Source: Clostridiales bacterium (GTDB lineage: Bacteria; Bacillota; Clostridia; Lachnospirales; CAG-274). Taken from it: a stretch of DNA of 12,611 bases. Below, piece by piece: positions 6,372 to 12,611 of this stretch. The notes beneath the pieces were generated by a model, which made no database searches, was not told the DNA's origin, and was given only the letters and a program-made list of their open reading frames with translations. The position numbers and the translations under genes are program-made. Position 1 is the stretch's first letter; each line of letters opens with the position of its first letter. The stretch is taken from the NCBI GenBank assembly GCA_021203425.1, contig JAJQBF010000221.1:1-12611 (forward strand). Direction: 5' to 3'.

Positions 6372-6431
6372 CATTTTAACCTTAAAAAAAATCTTAAAAA
6401 ATATATAAACATTTTAAAAAGAATTATTTGC

Positions 6432-6437
6432 TACAAT
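6432..6437 (+). promoter_or_regulatory. Possible -10 of the two-component operon
   Basis: TACAAT lies 21 bases before the response regulator ATG. No good -35 is seen at a 17-base spacing (ACATTT). The region just upstream (6381-6420) has three TTAAAAA repeats, suggesting an activator-dependent promoter, possibly autoregulated. Confidence 0.45.
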
Positions 6438-6458
6438 AGTGTTGAAAGGAGGAAAATT

Positions 6459-7157
6459 ATGAATAACAGCTACAACGTGCTTACGGTTGACGATGACAGA
6501 GAAATTGTGGAAAGCATATCAATATTTTTAAAAGGAGAGGGCTATAATGTTTTTAAGGCATATAACGGCAGACAAGCCATTGAAACCGTTATGGAAGAGG
6601 AAATACACATTATGATTCTCGATATTATGATGCCGGAAACAGACGGCATACAGGCACTTTTAAAAATAAGGGAGAATAAAAACATTCCCATAATTCTCTT
6701 AAGCGCCAAATCGGAAAACAAAGACAAAATTTTAGGCTTAACCGCCGGCGCCGATGATTATGTAACAAAACCCTTTGACCCTTCGGAGCTTATGGCGAGG
6801 GTTAAATCACAGCTGAGACGTTACACCAGCTTAGGCTCGATGGAGAAATCCGACAGGCTTATTGTTATAGGGGGAATTACCGTAGACCTTGACGCCAAAA
6901 AGGTAACTGTTGACGGAGAGGTGAAACACTTTACCCCTATAGAATACAAAATTTTAACTTTGCTGTGTCAAAACATGGGCAAAACCTTTTCCGCCGGAGA
7001 AATTTACGAAAGGATTTGGAACGGGGAAACGGCGGTTAATGACAGCTCAATAGCCGTACATATTCGCCACATAAGAGAAAAAATAGAAATCAACCCGAGA
7101 GAGCCTAAATATCTTAAGGTTGTCTGGGGAATAGGCTATAAAATGGAAGGGGGATAA
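6459..7157 (+). CDS. OmpR/PhoB-family response regulator
   Basis: This 232-residue response regulator has an intact receiver domain (about 5-118). The acidic pocket is Asp11-Asp13 (TVDDDREI), the phosphoacceptor is Asp55 (ILDIMMPETDG), Ser82 is the switch residue (LLSAK), and Lys104 lies in VTKPF. A winged-helix DNA-binding domain (about 135-230) follows, with FTPIEYKILTLL, the helix DSSIAVHIRHIREKI and the wing YLKVVWGIGYKM. AAAGGAGG sits 6 bases before the ATG. The cognate histidine kinase starts 2 bases after the stop, so the pair is co-transcribed. The target genes are not evident. Neither neighbouring operon looks like an obvious regulon member, and no transporter or resistance gene lies beside the pair. 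Confidence 0.96.
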   Translation: MNNSYNVLTVDDDREIVESISIFLKGEGYNVFKAYNGRQAIETVMEEEIHIMILDIMMPETDGIQALLKIRENKNIPIILLSAKSENKDKILGLTAGADDYVTKPFDPSELMARVKSQLRRYTSLGSMEKSDRLIVIGGITVDLDAKKVTVDGEVKHFTPIEYKILTLLCQNMGKTFSAGEIYERIWNGETAVNDSSIAVHIRHIREKIEINPREPKYLKVVWGIGYKMEGG

Positions 7158-7159
7158 CT

Positions 7160-9103
7160 ATGAAAAAAATATTTTTATCCAAAATAACAAAGCTGATTAT
7201 ATTTTTGCTTTCGGCTTTTTGTGTTTTCAGTGCTGTTTTTATTCTTATATACGTAGACAACACAGGCTATAGGCTGCACGAAACGGAGTATGAAAAAAGC
7301 TATGCCTTTTCATCTGAAATTCGAACCTGTTTAAATATAATCGACAATGCGGTTTATGAAAAAAATTATTCCCAAAAAGCAAGCATTTTAAAAGGGGTTG
7401 ACGAAAGCAAAGTAAAATATTATATAAATCAAGACGGAGAGGAGCTTACAAACTTTAAAACCTCTCCCGAGGATTACAGAAATTTTACACTTTATTATAT
7501 TTACGACAGGGCGGCGGAAACAGCGGAAAACAACGCTTATTCTCCGAGAGGAGAAACCTATTTTGCGGATTCAGAATATTTTTCCTATATATACCAAACA
7601 AATGGTCTTGACAAGCTTTTTATAGGCTTTGACATAAACGGTTTTTCAGAAGAAAAGTCTTTTTGGCAGAAGGAAAAAAACAATGTTAACGGTTTTATAT
7701 GCACTCTGCCGGTTCTTGCGGTTTTGTTTTTATTTTGCCTTGTTTACCTGACAGTTACAGCAGGCTGCGAGGGAGACACAGACGAAATCAAGCTTAATTT
7801 TATCGACAAAATTCCGGCGGAAATAATAATAGCAGTGGCAGTTTTTATATTTTCCGTTAGCCTTGGTCTTTTCGTGTTAATTTGGGATATGCTTTATTAT
7901 GCCGGACTTTCCGTAAATGAAGTGGGTTATCTTTCCGGAATGGAGACAGCAGCAGCATATGCTTTGATTTTGCTTTTGTGGCTTTCTCTTGTAAAATCTG
8001 TTAAAACCAAAAACTTTTTAAACAGGTTTTTGATTTTCCGCATATTAAAGGGATTTCTGAAAGCTGTTAAAGAATTTGAAGGCTGCTGTGTTTCAATTGC
8101 GGAATATAAGCTGGGAGGTCTTGCCGCATATATACCCAAATTAGGTGTTATTTTGGGAATCGCCCTTTTCTTTTTGGGAATAGCCTGTGAAGAATGGGAA
8201 ATATGGCTTGCGGAAATCCCCTTGATATTTTTCTTTTTGCTTTTGTCTCGTTTTTCAAAGTTTTTGAGCCAAACGGATATAATCAAAAAGGGAATAGATG
8301 AGATAAAAAGCGGGAATACAGATTATAAGACAGAGGGAGTTGAAATACCCTATTTAAAGGGAATGGCGGATAACCTGAATGAAATAGGAAACGGGCTGAC
8401 ACTTTCCCTCGAAAGCGCCTTAAAGTCGGAAAGAATGAAAACCGAACTTGTAACAAATGTATCTCACGACTTAAAAACTCCCCTTACGTCTATAATAAAC
8501 TTTTCCGGGCTGCTCTGCGGTGAAGAATTAACTCCGCTGCAGGCAAATGAATATGCAAAAATAATTTATGACAAAAGCAAACGGCTTAAAAGCCTGACTT
8601 CAGACCTTTTCGATATGGCAAAGCTTCAAAGCGGAAGTGAAGAAATGAATTTCGAAAAAATCGACCCGCGTCTGCTTATACGTCAAATACTGGCTGAATA
8701 TGAAAAGGCAATAGCCGGTTCCGGTTTGGAATTTATAACCGAATTTCAAAACAGTGAACAGTTTATAACTGCCGACGGAAAAAAGCTTTCAAGGGTAATT
8801 TGCAATCTTATTGACAACTGTCTTAAATATTCTCTTGAAAACACAAGGGTTTACATTACGGTTAAAGAAGTATCGCCGGGTACTGTTTTCGAAATAAAAA
8901 ATATACCAAAAAACCGACTTGACTGTAACCCCGAAGAGCTTACGGAACGCTTTGTAAGAGGCGATTCTTCCCGTTCCACCGAGGGCAGCGGTTTGGGCTT
9001 GGCAATAGCCAAAAGCTATACTCTTGCAAACAAGGCGGATTTTGCCGTAAGGGCAGACGGTGACCTTTTCAAGGTTATAATAACTTTTACACTTTGTCCG
9101 TAA
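7160..9103 (+). CDS. Membrane sensor histidine kinase
   Basis: This 647-residue kinase is the partner of the regulator directly upstream. The N-terminus has one membrane helix (11-32), then an extracytoplasmic region of about 145 residues (33-176) with no motif I recognise. Five more predicted helices follow (177-201, 220-246, 260-280, 324-343, 347-366), which is more than the usual two. A HAMP-like linker (about 367-420) leads to the HisKA dimerisation helix with the phospho-accepting His436 (NVSHDLKTPLTSI). The ATPase domain has the N box CNLIDNCLKYS (548-558), an F-box region ERFVRGDSSRS, and the G2 box GSGLGLA (609-615). The usual DxGxG G1 box appears as EIKNIPKNRL, a variant I associate with clostridial VanS-like kinases. 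The signal sensed is unknown. Confidence 0.95.
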   Translation: MKKIFLSKITKLIIFLLSAFCVFSAVFILIYVDNTGYRLHETEYEKSYAFSSEIRTCLNIIDNAVYEKNYSQKASILKGVDESKVKYYINQDGEELTNFKTSPEDYRNFTLYYIYDRAAETAENNAYSPRGETYFADSEYFSYIYQTNGLDKLFIGFDINGFSEEKSFWQKEKNNVNGFICTLPVLAVLFLFCLVYLTVTAGCEGDTDEIKLNFIDKIPAEIIIAVAVFIFSVSLGLFVLIWDMLYYAGLSVNEVGYLSGMETAAAYALILLLWLSLVKSVKTKNFLNRFLIFRILKGFLKAVKEFEGCCVSIAEYKLGGLAAYIPKLGVILGIALFFLGIACEEWEIWLAEIPLIFFFLLLSRFSKFLSQTDIIKKGIDEIKSGNTDYKTEGVEIPYLKGMADNLNEIGNGLTLSLESALKSERMKTELVTNVSHDLKTPLTSIINFSGLLCGEELTPLQANEYAKIIYDKSKRLKSLTSDLFDMAKLQSGSEEMNFEKIDPRLLIRQILAEYEKAIAGSGLEFITEFQNSEQFITADGKKLSRVICNLIDNCLKYSLENTRVYITVKEVSPGTVFEIKNIPKNRLDCNPEELTERFVRGDSSRSTEGSGLGLAIAKSYTLANKADFAVRADGDLFKVIITFTLCP

Positions 9104-9143
9104 ATTCCCATGTACATCGCATTCCACCATACTATAAAAGCCT

Positions 9144-9177
9144 CGATTACTCCGTGCTAAACGCACTCCCGCAATCG
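9144..9177 (-). other. Structured hairpin in the histidine kinase-rqcH gap
   Basis: Read on the minus strand, CGATTGC pairs with GTAATCG (7 bp, one G-U). Inside it is a GGGA/GGA purine internal loop, then GTGC-GTTTA-GCAC. On the plus strand the G-U becomes an A/C mismatch, so the minus-strand RNA is the better fold. No promoter for such an RNA was found. The function is unknown. Confidence 0.3.
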
Positions 9178-9214
9178 GTTCCGGTAAAAACCCGGTATTT
9201 ATTTTTAAAAGGAT

Positions 9215-9243
9215 TTGAAAGACAGCCGTCAGTCTGTTATAAT
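9215..9243 (+). promoter_or_regulatory. Sigma-A promoter of rqcH
   Basis: TTGAAA (9215-9220), a 17-base spacer and a perfect TATAAT (9238-9243). The start codon is 47 bases after the -10, so rqcH has its own strong promoter independent of the kinase operon. Confidence 0.9.
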
Positions 9244-9290
9244 AGCTTTATACCAAAGAAAAAAATCTTTTGATTTACGAGGTGAAACAT

Positions 9291-11054
9291 ATGGCATTTG
9301 ACGGCATAACGGTAAACGCCGTATTAAGTGAATTAAACAGCAGTATTTTAAACGGAAAAATAGATAAGGTATATCAGCCGGAAAAGGACGCTGTGGTTTT
9401 GCAGATAAGGTCTTTCGGCAGTTCATACAGGCTTTTTTTAAGTGCAAACCCTTCGGCGCCCAGATTTAATCTTACGGAATCGAAATTTGAAAACCCACAG
9501 ACACCGCCCCTTTTCTGTATGGTTCTCAGAAAAAGGATCGGCGGCGGAAAAATAACGAAAATATATCAGCCCGACTTTGAAAGACAGGTTATTTTTGAAA
9601 TAGAGACAGTAAACGAAATGGGGGATTATGTTACAAACAGGCTAATTCTTGAAATTATAGGAAGACACTCAAATCTTATACTTGTAAGCGATGAGGGTAT
9701 TATTCTCGAATCGGCAAGACATATAAACTATGAGTTAAGCTCTGTAAGAGAGGTTCTCCCGGGCAAAAAATATGAAAATCCGCCGTCACAGGGGAAATTT
9801 AACCCCCTTGAGCTTTCCGAAGAGAACTTTTCGAAGGCTCTTTCCGATAATCCCTCGGTTAAAATTCAGCAGCTTATATACAGGTCATATACGGGTATAA
9901 GCCCCGTTATGGCGGAGGAGATATGTTACAGGGCGGGGCTTAATTCATCTTTAAACACAGAAGAATTAGACTCCCAAGGCAAAAAAGCTCTTTTTACTTC
10001 CTTTAAGTCTGTTTTTGAAGATATAAAAGCCGAAAAATTCCAACCTTCCGTATATTTTGAAAAAGACGGCAGACCCAAAGAATTTTCGCCTGTTTGTTTG
10101 AGCTGTATATCGGGGCTTAGATATGAACAATATGAAAGCTGTTCTGTTATGCTTGAGGCTTTTTATTCAAACAGGGATATGATTTTCAGAATGAACCAGA
10201 AAACACATGACTTGAAAAAGTTGATTTCGAATAATATCGAAAGATGTGTCAAGAAAAAAGATATTCAAAACAGAACCTTAATAAGCATAAGAAACAGAGA
10301 AACCCACAGACTTTGGGGAGAGCTTTTAATATCATATGCCTACAGCATAAAAAGCGGCGATAATGAGGCTAAAGTTATTAATTTTTATGATGAAAATCAA
10401 GCCGAAATAACAATACCCCTTGATCCGGATTTGTCTCCGCAGGAAAACGCACAGAAATATTTCAAAAAATACAACAAAGAAAAGCGAACCTTTGCCGCTC
10501 TTCAAACCCAAATAAAGGAAAATGAAGAGGAGCTTTACTACCTTGAAAGTGTTATGAACGGGGTTGAAGGCTGTACAAGCGAACAGGATATAAAAGAAAT
10601 AAGACGGGAGCTTTTTGACCAAGGTTATATAAAGAAACACAAGGGCTTTGAAAAAAATAAAAAGAGTAATAAAAAATCTGCACCGCTGCATTTTGTGTCT
10701 TCAGACGGTTTTTCAATAGCCGTAGGAAAAAACAACACCCAAAATGACGAGCTGATGATGAAAACAGCTAAAAATTCAGACCTTTGGTTTCACACAAAGC
10801 AGATTCCCGGTTCTCATGTTATTGTTTTTACCGAGGGAAGGGAAGTTCCCGACACAACAATAACCGAGGCGGCTGTCCTTGCTGCTTATTACAGCAAGGC
10901 AAGACAGGGCAGTCTTGTTCCCGTTGACTATACACCGAAACGGTTTATAAAAAAGCCCAACGGCTCAAAGCCCGGTTTTGTAATTTACACAACAAATAAA
11001 ACCGCTTATGTTACTCCTACAGAGGAATTTGTCGAAAAGCTTAAAAAAGAATAA
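9291..11054 (+). CDS. rqcH: RqcH/NFACT ribosome quality-control protein (Rqc2 homologue)
   Basis: The family binds 50S subunits carrying stalled peptidyl-tRNA and recruits tRNA-Ala to add C-terminal alanine tails that mark the peptide for degradation. Older annotation calls it a fibronectin-binding protein, FbpA. The protein has 587 residues, near the usual 570. It comprises an N-terminal NFACT-N domain (MAFDGITVNAVLSEL to about residue 175), a helix-hairpin-helix region (about 185-235), a long charged coiled coil (about 285-455) and an NFACT-R domain from about 466 (FHTKQIPGSHVIV). The Asp97-Arg98 pair needed in Bacillus RqcH appears as Glu97-Arg98 at the same numbering, a mild change. GAGGTGA lies 5 bases before the ATG at 9291. 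An in-frame TTG at 9270 lacks a ribosome binding site. It is monocistronic, ending at a terminator shared with spo0A. Confidence 0.94.
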   Translation: MAFDGITVNAVLSELNSSILNGKIDKVYQPEKDAVVLQIRSFGSSYRLFLSANPSAPRFNLTESKFENPQTPPLFCMVLRKRIGGGKITKIYQPDFERQVIFEIETVNEMGDYVTNRLILEIIGRHSNLILVSDEGIILESARHINYELSSVREVLPGKKYENPPSQGKFNPLELSEENFSKALSDNPSVKIQQLIYRSYTGISPVMAEEICYRAGLNSSLNTEELDSQGKKALFTSFKSVFEDIKAEKFQPSVYFEKDGRPKEFSPVCLSCISGLRYEQYESCSVMLEAFYSNRDMIFRMNQKTHDLKKLISNNIERCVKKKDIQNRTLISIRNRETHRLWGELLISYAYSIKSGDNEAKVINFYDENQAEITIPLDPDLSPQENAQKYFKKYNKEKRTFAALQTQIKENEEELYYLESVMNGVEGCTSEQDIKEIRRELFDQGYIKKHKGFEKNKKSNKKSAPLHFVSSDGFSIAVGKNNTQNDELMMKTAKNSDLWFHTKQIPGSHVIVFTEGREVPDTTITEAAVLAAYYSKARQGSLVPVDYTPKRFIKKPNGSKPGFVIYTTNKTAYVTPTEEFVEKLKKE

Positions 11055-11057
11055 AAC

Positions 11058-11097
11058 AAAAAGAAAGAGTATCGGCAATTTTCCGGTACTCTTTTTG
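11058..11097. terminator. Bidirectional terminator between rqcH and spo0A
   Basis: A 12-bp stem, AAAGAGTATCGG (11064-11075) with CCGGTACTCTTT (11083-11094), has one G-U pair and a 7-base loop. It has an A-rich left flank and a T-run on the right, so it serves both convergent genes. Confidence 0.92.
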
Positions 11098-11103
11098 TTC
11101 CTG

Positions 11104-11889
11104 TCAGCTTGCTTTTAACTCCAAACGGAGTCTGTCGGCAATAAGGGCAATAAACTCACTGTTTGTGGGTTTTCCCTTGCTGCTGTTTATTGTATAGCCG
11201 AAAAGGCTGTTTATGGAGTCAACTCTGCCTCTTGACCAGGCAACCTCTATAGCGTGGCGGATTGCTCTTTCAACACGGCTTGAGGTTGTTCTGTGTTTTT
11301 TGGCTATTGTGGGGTAAAGTTTTTTGGTAATATAGTTTAAAACATCTATATCGTTAATCGCCATAATAATAGCGTCCCTCATATAATGATAGCCCCTTAT
11401 GTGAGCCGGTACGCCTATTTCGTGGAGAATATTCGTTACCCTTGCCTCCAAGTCATATTCGCTGTTTCTCGAAACCACAATACTGTTGTTTAAGCCGGTA
11501 ACCCCCAAGGGATCTTTAATCTGCCTTATTCTTGTGGTAAGCATATCAAGGTCGATGGGCTTTGCAATATAATAATATGCCCCGGCGGCAATTGTTCGGA
11601 GTGTAAACTGTTCGCTTGTTATGGCTGTTAAAATTATACATTTGGTGCTTACCTTTTCGCCGCTTTCGTTCAGCCTTTCCAAAACACCCAGACCGTCAAG
11701 ACCGGGAAGAATTCCGTCAATAAGGGCAATATCAGGTTTTATTTCCATAATTTTAGAATAAGCCGTTTCGCCGTCTTTAACTATATCAACAACCGCCATA
11801 TCATTCTGTTTTTTCAAATGATTTGAAAGAACTCCGTAAAAGTCTTCGTTGTCGCCTGCGATTAGAATTGTGATTTGATTTTTGTTCAT
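11104..11889 (-). CDS. spo0A: Sporulation master regulator Spo0A, variant acidic pocket
   Basis: Spo0A is the phosphorelay-controlled regulator that commits the cell to sporulation and represses or activates genes through TGTCGAA boxes. The 261-residue length is normal. The receiver domain (about 6-122) has the phosphoacceptor Asp58 (ALIDGILPGLDG), Thr88 (ILTA) and Lys110 (IAKP). The normal ADDN acidic pocket reads AGDN: the first aspartate is Gly12 and Asp13 is kept. The C-terminal Spo0A domain (about 145-255) is strongly conserved: HEIGVPAHIRGYHYMRDAI, then the recognition region SRVERAIRHAIEVAWSRG (204-221). AGGAGG sits 8 bases before the ATG and a sigma-A promoter lies upstream. No sigma-H promoter or TGTCGAA box is visible upstream of the gene. 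It shows that the organism is, or descends from, an endospore former. Confidence 0.96.
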   Translation of the reverse strand: MNKNQITILIAGDNEDFYGVLSNHLKKQNDMAVVDIVKDGETAYSKIMEIKPDIALIDGILPGLDGLGVLERLNESGEKVSTKCIILTAITSEQFTLRTIAAGAYYYIAKPIDLDMLTTRIRQIKDPLGVTGLNNSIVVSRNSEYDLEARVTNILHEIGVPAHIRGYHYMRDAIIMAINDIDVLNYITKKLYPTIAKKHRTTSSRVERAIRHAIEVAWSRGRVDSINSLFGYTINSSKGKPTNSEFIALIADRLRLELKAS

Positions 11890-11951
11890 TGTTTCGTCCT
11901 CCTGATTTTAATAAGTCTTTTCCAAATATGGTATTTTTTACCACTAAATTC

Positions 11952-11980
11952 ATTATACTACAACTTTTATTAAAATGCAA
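11952..11980 (-). promoter_or_regulatory. Sigma-A promoter of spo0A
   Basis: Minus strand: TTGCAT (11975-11980), a 17-base spacer and a perfect TATAAT (11952-11957). An inverted repeat TGGTA-TTTTT-TACCA (11929-11943) lies just downstream, in the untranslated leader or near the transcription start, and could be an operator or small hairpin. Confidence 0.85.
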
Positions 11981-11984
11981 GAAG

Positions 11985-11999
11985 AATTTTCCATAAATT
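11985..11999. promoter_or_regulatory. Possible CodY-like box upstream of spo0A
   Basis: AATTTTCCATAAATT matches the CodY consensus at 12 of 15 positions and starts 4 bases upstream of the spo0A -35, the same distance as the box at guaB. It could equally be an A/T-rich UP element. Confidence 0.3.
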
Positions 12000-12077
12000 A
12001 CCATAACTTTTTGCCGCTTTTTTGTGCAGACTTAAGGCGAATTAATCATCGTTTCCTTAAATCAACTCAAAATATTT

Positions 12078-12551
12078 TCAGCCCTGGGGCAAACCGTAAA
12101 GGGAAAGAGACGCATTGCTGTAGCGTCTGTCAAGACTTACCTCACTTCCGAACCATTCGGGTATTTTAAAATCCGCCACCTCGGCTAAACTTTTAAATTC
12201 CACCTCTACATTCATAAATCCCTCCAAATCTCCTTTATAAATGTCAACTTCGGCAATGAGGTCGTTTTCAAGAGGCACAATATACCTGTATTTTTCAATA
12301 ACATTTCCTTCTGTTTTTTTCATAAGCCCTTCAAACTGCTCTCTTGTAAGGGGATATTCAAATTCAGTTCTTTCAATAAAACCGGCACCCTTAAATGTAA
12401 AAATATATTCTTCGTTTCTCTTTCTCAGCCTCATTGTGGGGTTTCTTGAAATATATGCTTGAATTATATGATATTTTTCACAGTTTTCCAGATTTTCGGG
12501 CAGTTTCTTTATTAAAAATTTTCTTTCCGTTTCTTTGTTGTTTATGTTCAT
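12078..12551 (-). CDS. CYTH-domain triphosphate tunnel enzyme
   Basis: This 157-residue protein is a single CYTH domain, the fold of inorganic triphosphatases, thiamine triphosphatases and class IV adenylate cyclases. The defining ExExK motif is Glu7-Glu9-Lys11 (KETERKFLI). The tunnel-lining residues follow in order: RLRKR (41-45), FTFKG (51-55), ERTEFEYPL (60-68), KYRY (87-90), EVDIY (101-105), NVEVEF (114-119) and a C-terminal SLDRRYSNASL. Small stand-alone bacterial members such as the Clostridium thermocellum enzyme hydrolyse tripolyphosphate, which is the best guess here. The substrate cannot be read from sequence. The ATG at 12551 is preferred because AGGTGA ends 5 bases before it; an in-frame GTG at 12560 lies inside that site. 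It is upstream of and co-directional with spo0A, but spo0A has its own promoter. Confidence 0.92.
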   Translation of the reverse strand: MNINNKETERKFLIKKLPENLENCEKYHIIQAYISRNPTMRLRKRNEEYIFTFKGAGFIERTEFEYPLTREQFEGLMKKTEGNVIEKYRYIVPLENDLIAEVDIYKGDLEGFMNVEVEFKSLAEVADFKIPEWFGSEVSLDRRYSNASLSLYGLPQG

Positions 12552-12611
12552 AAATTTCACCTGTTATGAAGTGACCTTTTGTCAAGTAAAATTTTCAAAA
12601 AATCACCACAT

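Noticed and set aside
7322..7333. CGAACCTGTTTA as an SOS box
   Set aside because: The half-site spacing is 2 bases rather than 4, and it lies inside the histidine kinase coding sequence.
8789..9166. 125-codon minus-strand open frame overlapping the kinase 3' end
   Set aside because: Most of it is antisense to the conserved ATPase domain. It has no ribosome binding site and shows no recognisable motif.
9174..9206. CCGG repeat followed by a T-rich run as the kinase operon terminator
   Set aside because: Only about 4 bp can pair and the T-run is broken by As, so it is too weak to call.
10332..10691. 119-codon minus-strand open frame inside rqcH
   Set aside because: It is antisense to the coiled-coil region. 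Its Phe/Leu/Ile-rich content is what the reverse complement of lysine- and glutamate-rich codons gives.
11030..11036. Perfect Spo0A box TGTCGAA near spo0A
   Set aside because: It lies inside the 3' end of the rqcH coding sequence, downstream of spo0A, and codes for ordinary residues of that protein. No promoter is near it, so it is most likely chance.
12041..12070. Possible hairpin based on TTAAGG/CCTTAA between the CYTH gene and spo0A
   Set aside because: Stems are short and interrupted, and no T-tract follows on the minus strand, so a terminator cannot be supported.
12575..12580. Minus-strand TTGACA upstream of the CYTH gene as a -35 element
   Set aside because: A 17-base spacing would put the -10 on the ribosome binding site (AGGTGA), and no -10-like hexamer is there.

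Overview
The window looks like chromosomal DNA of a low-GC, endospore-forming Firmicute of class Clostridia. The evidence is a spo0A gene, a class III (Firmicutes-type) fructose-1,6-bisphosphatase, a clostridial-style PF06541 membrane protein, strong AGGAGG-type ribosome binding sites and canonical sigma-A promoters. No phage, transposon, CRISPR, tRNA or rRNA sequence was recognised. Gene order is compact, with bidirectional terminators between convergent genes.

Layout, left to right. A LexA-family repressor (97-699, +) converges on guaB (800-2311, -), which encodes an IMP dehydrogenase strikingly like the protozoan Tritrichomonas type. They share a bidirectional terminator. A 496-base gap (2312-2807) follows. 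It holds the guaB promoter, a previously unlabelled 38-codon hydrophobic peptide gene on the + strand, a bidirectional terminator overlapping that gene's stop codon, further hairpins, and an excellent promoter pointing back at the peptide gene. This is the layout of a type I toxin/antisense-RNA pair. Next come a shikimate-kinase-family gene (2808-3329, -) and, divergently, an operon of a PF06541 membrane/coiled-coil protein and fbp (3503-6323, +), which overlap by 8 bases and end in a clean terminator. A two-component system (6459-9103, +) and an rqcH/NFACT ribosome-quality-control gene with its own promoter (9291-11054, +) follow. spo0A (11104-11889, -) converges on rqcH across another bidirectional terminator. 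A CYTH/triphosphate-tunnel enzyme gene (12078-12551, -) lies upstream of spo0A.

The genes are mostly housekeeping or regulatory: DNA-damage control, GTP synthesis, aromatic biosynthesis, gluconeogenesis, signalling, ribosome rescue and the sporulation master switch. The points most worth a second look are four. (1) The LexA-like protein has the catalytic serine but carries Arg at the catalytic-lysine position and Tyr at the scissile alanine, so it may not self-cleave. (2) The candidate type I toxin-antitoxin locus between aroK and guaB. (3) Spo0A has lost one of its two acidic-pocket aspartates. (4) CodY-like 15-mers sit just upstream of several minus-strand -35 elements. All family assignments come from recognising motifs by eye; no database search was run.
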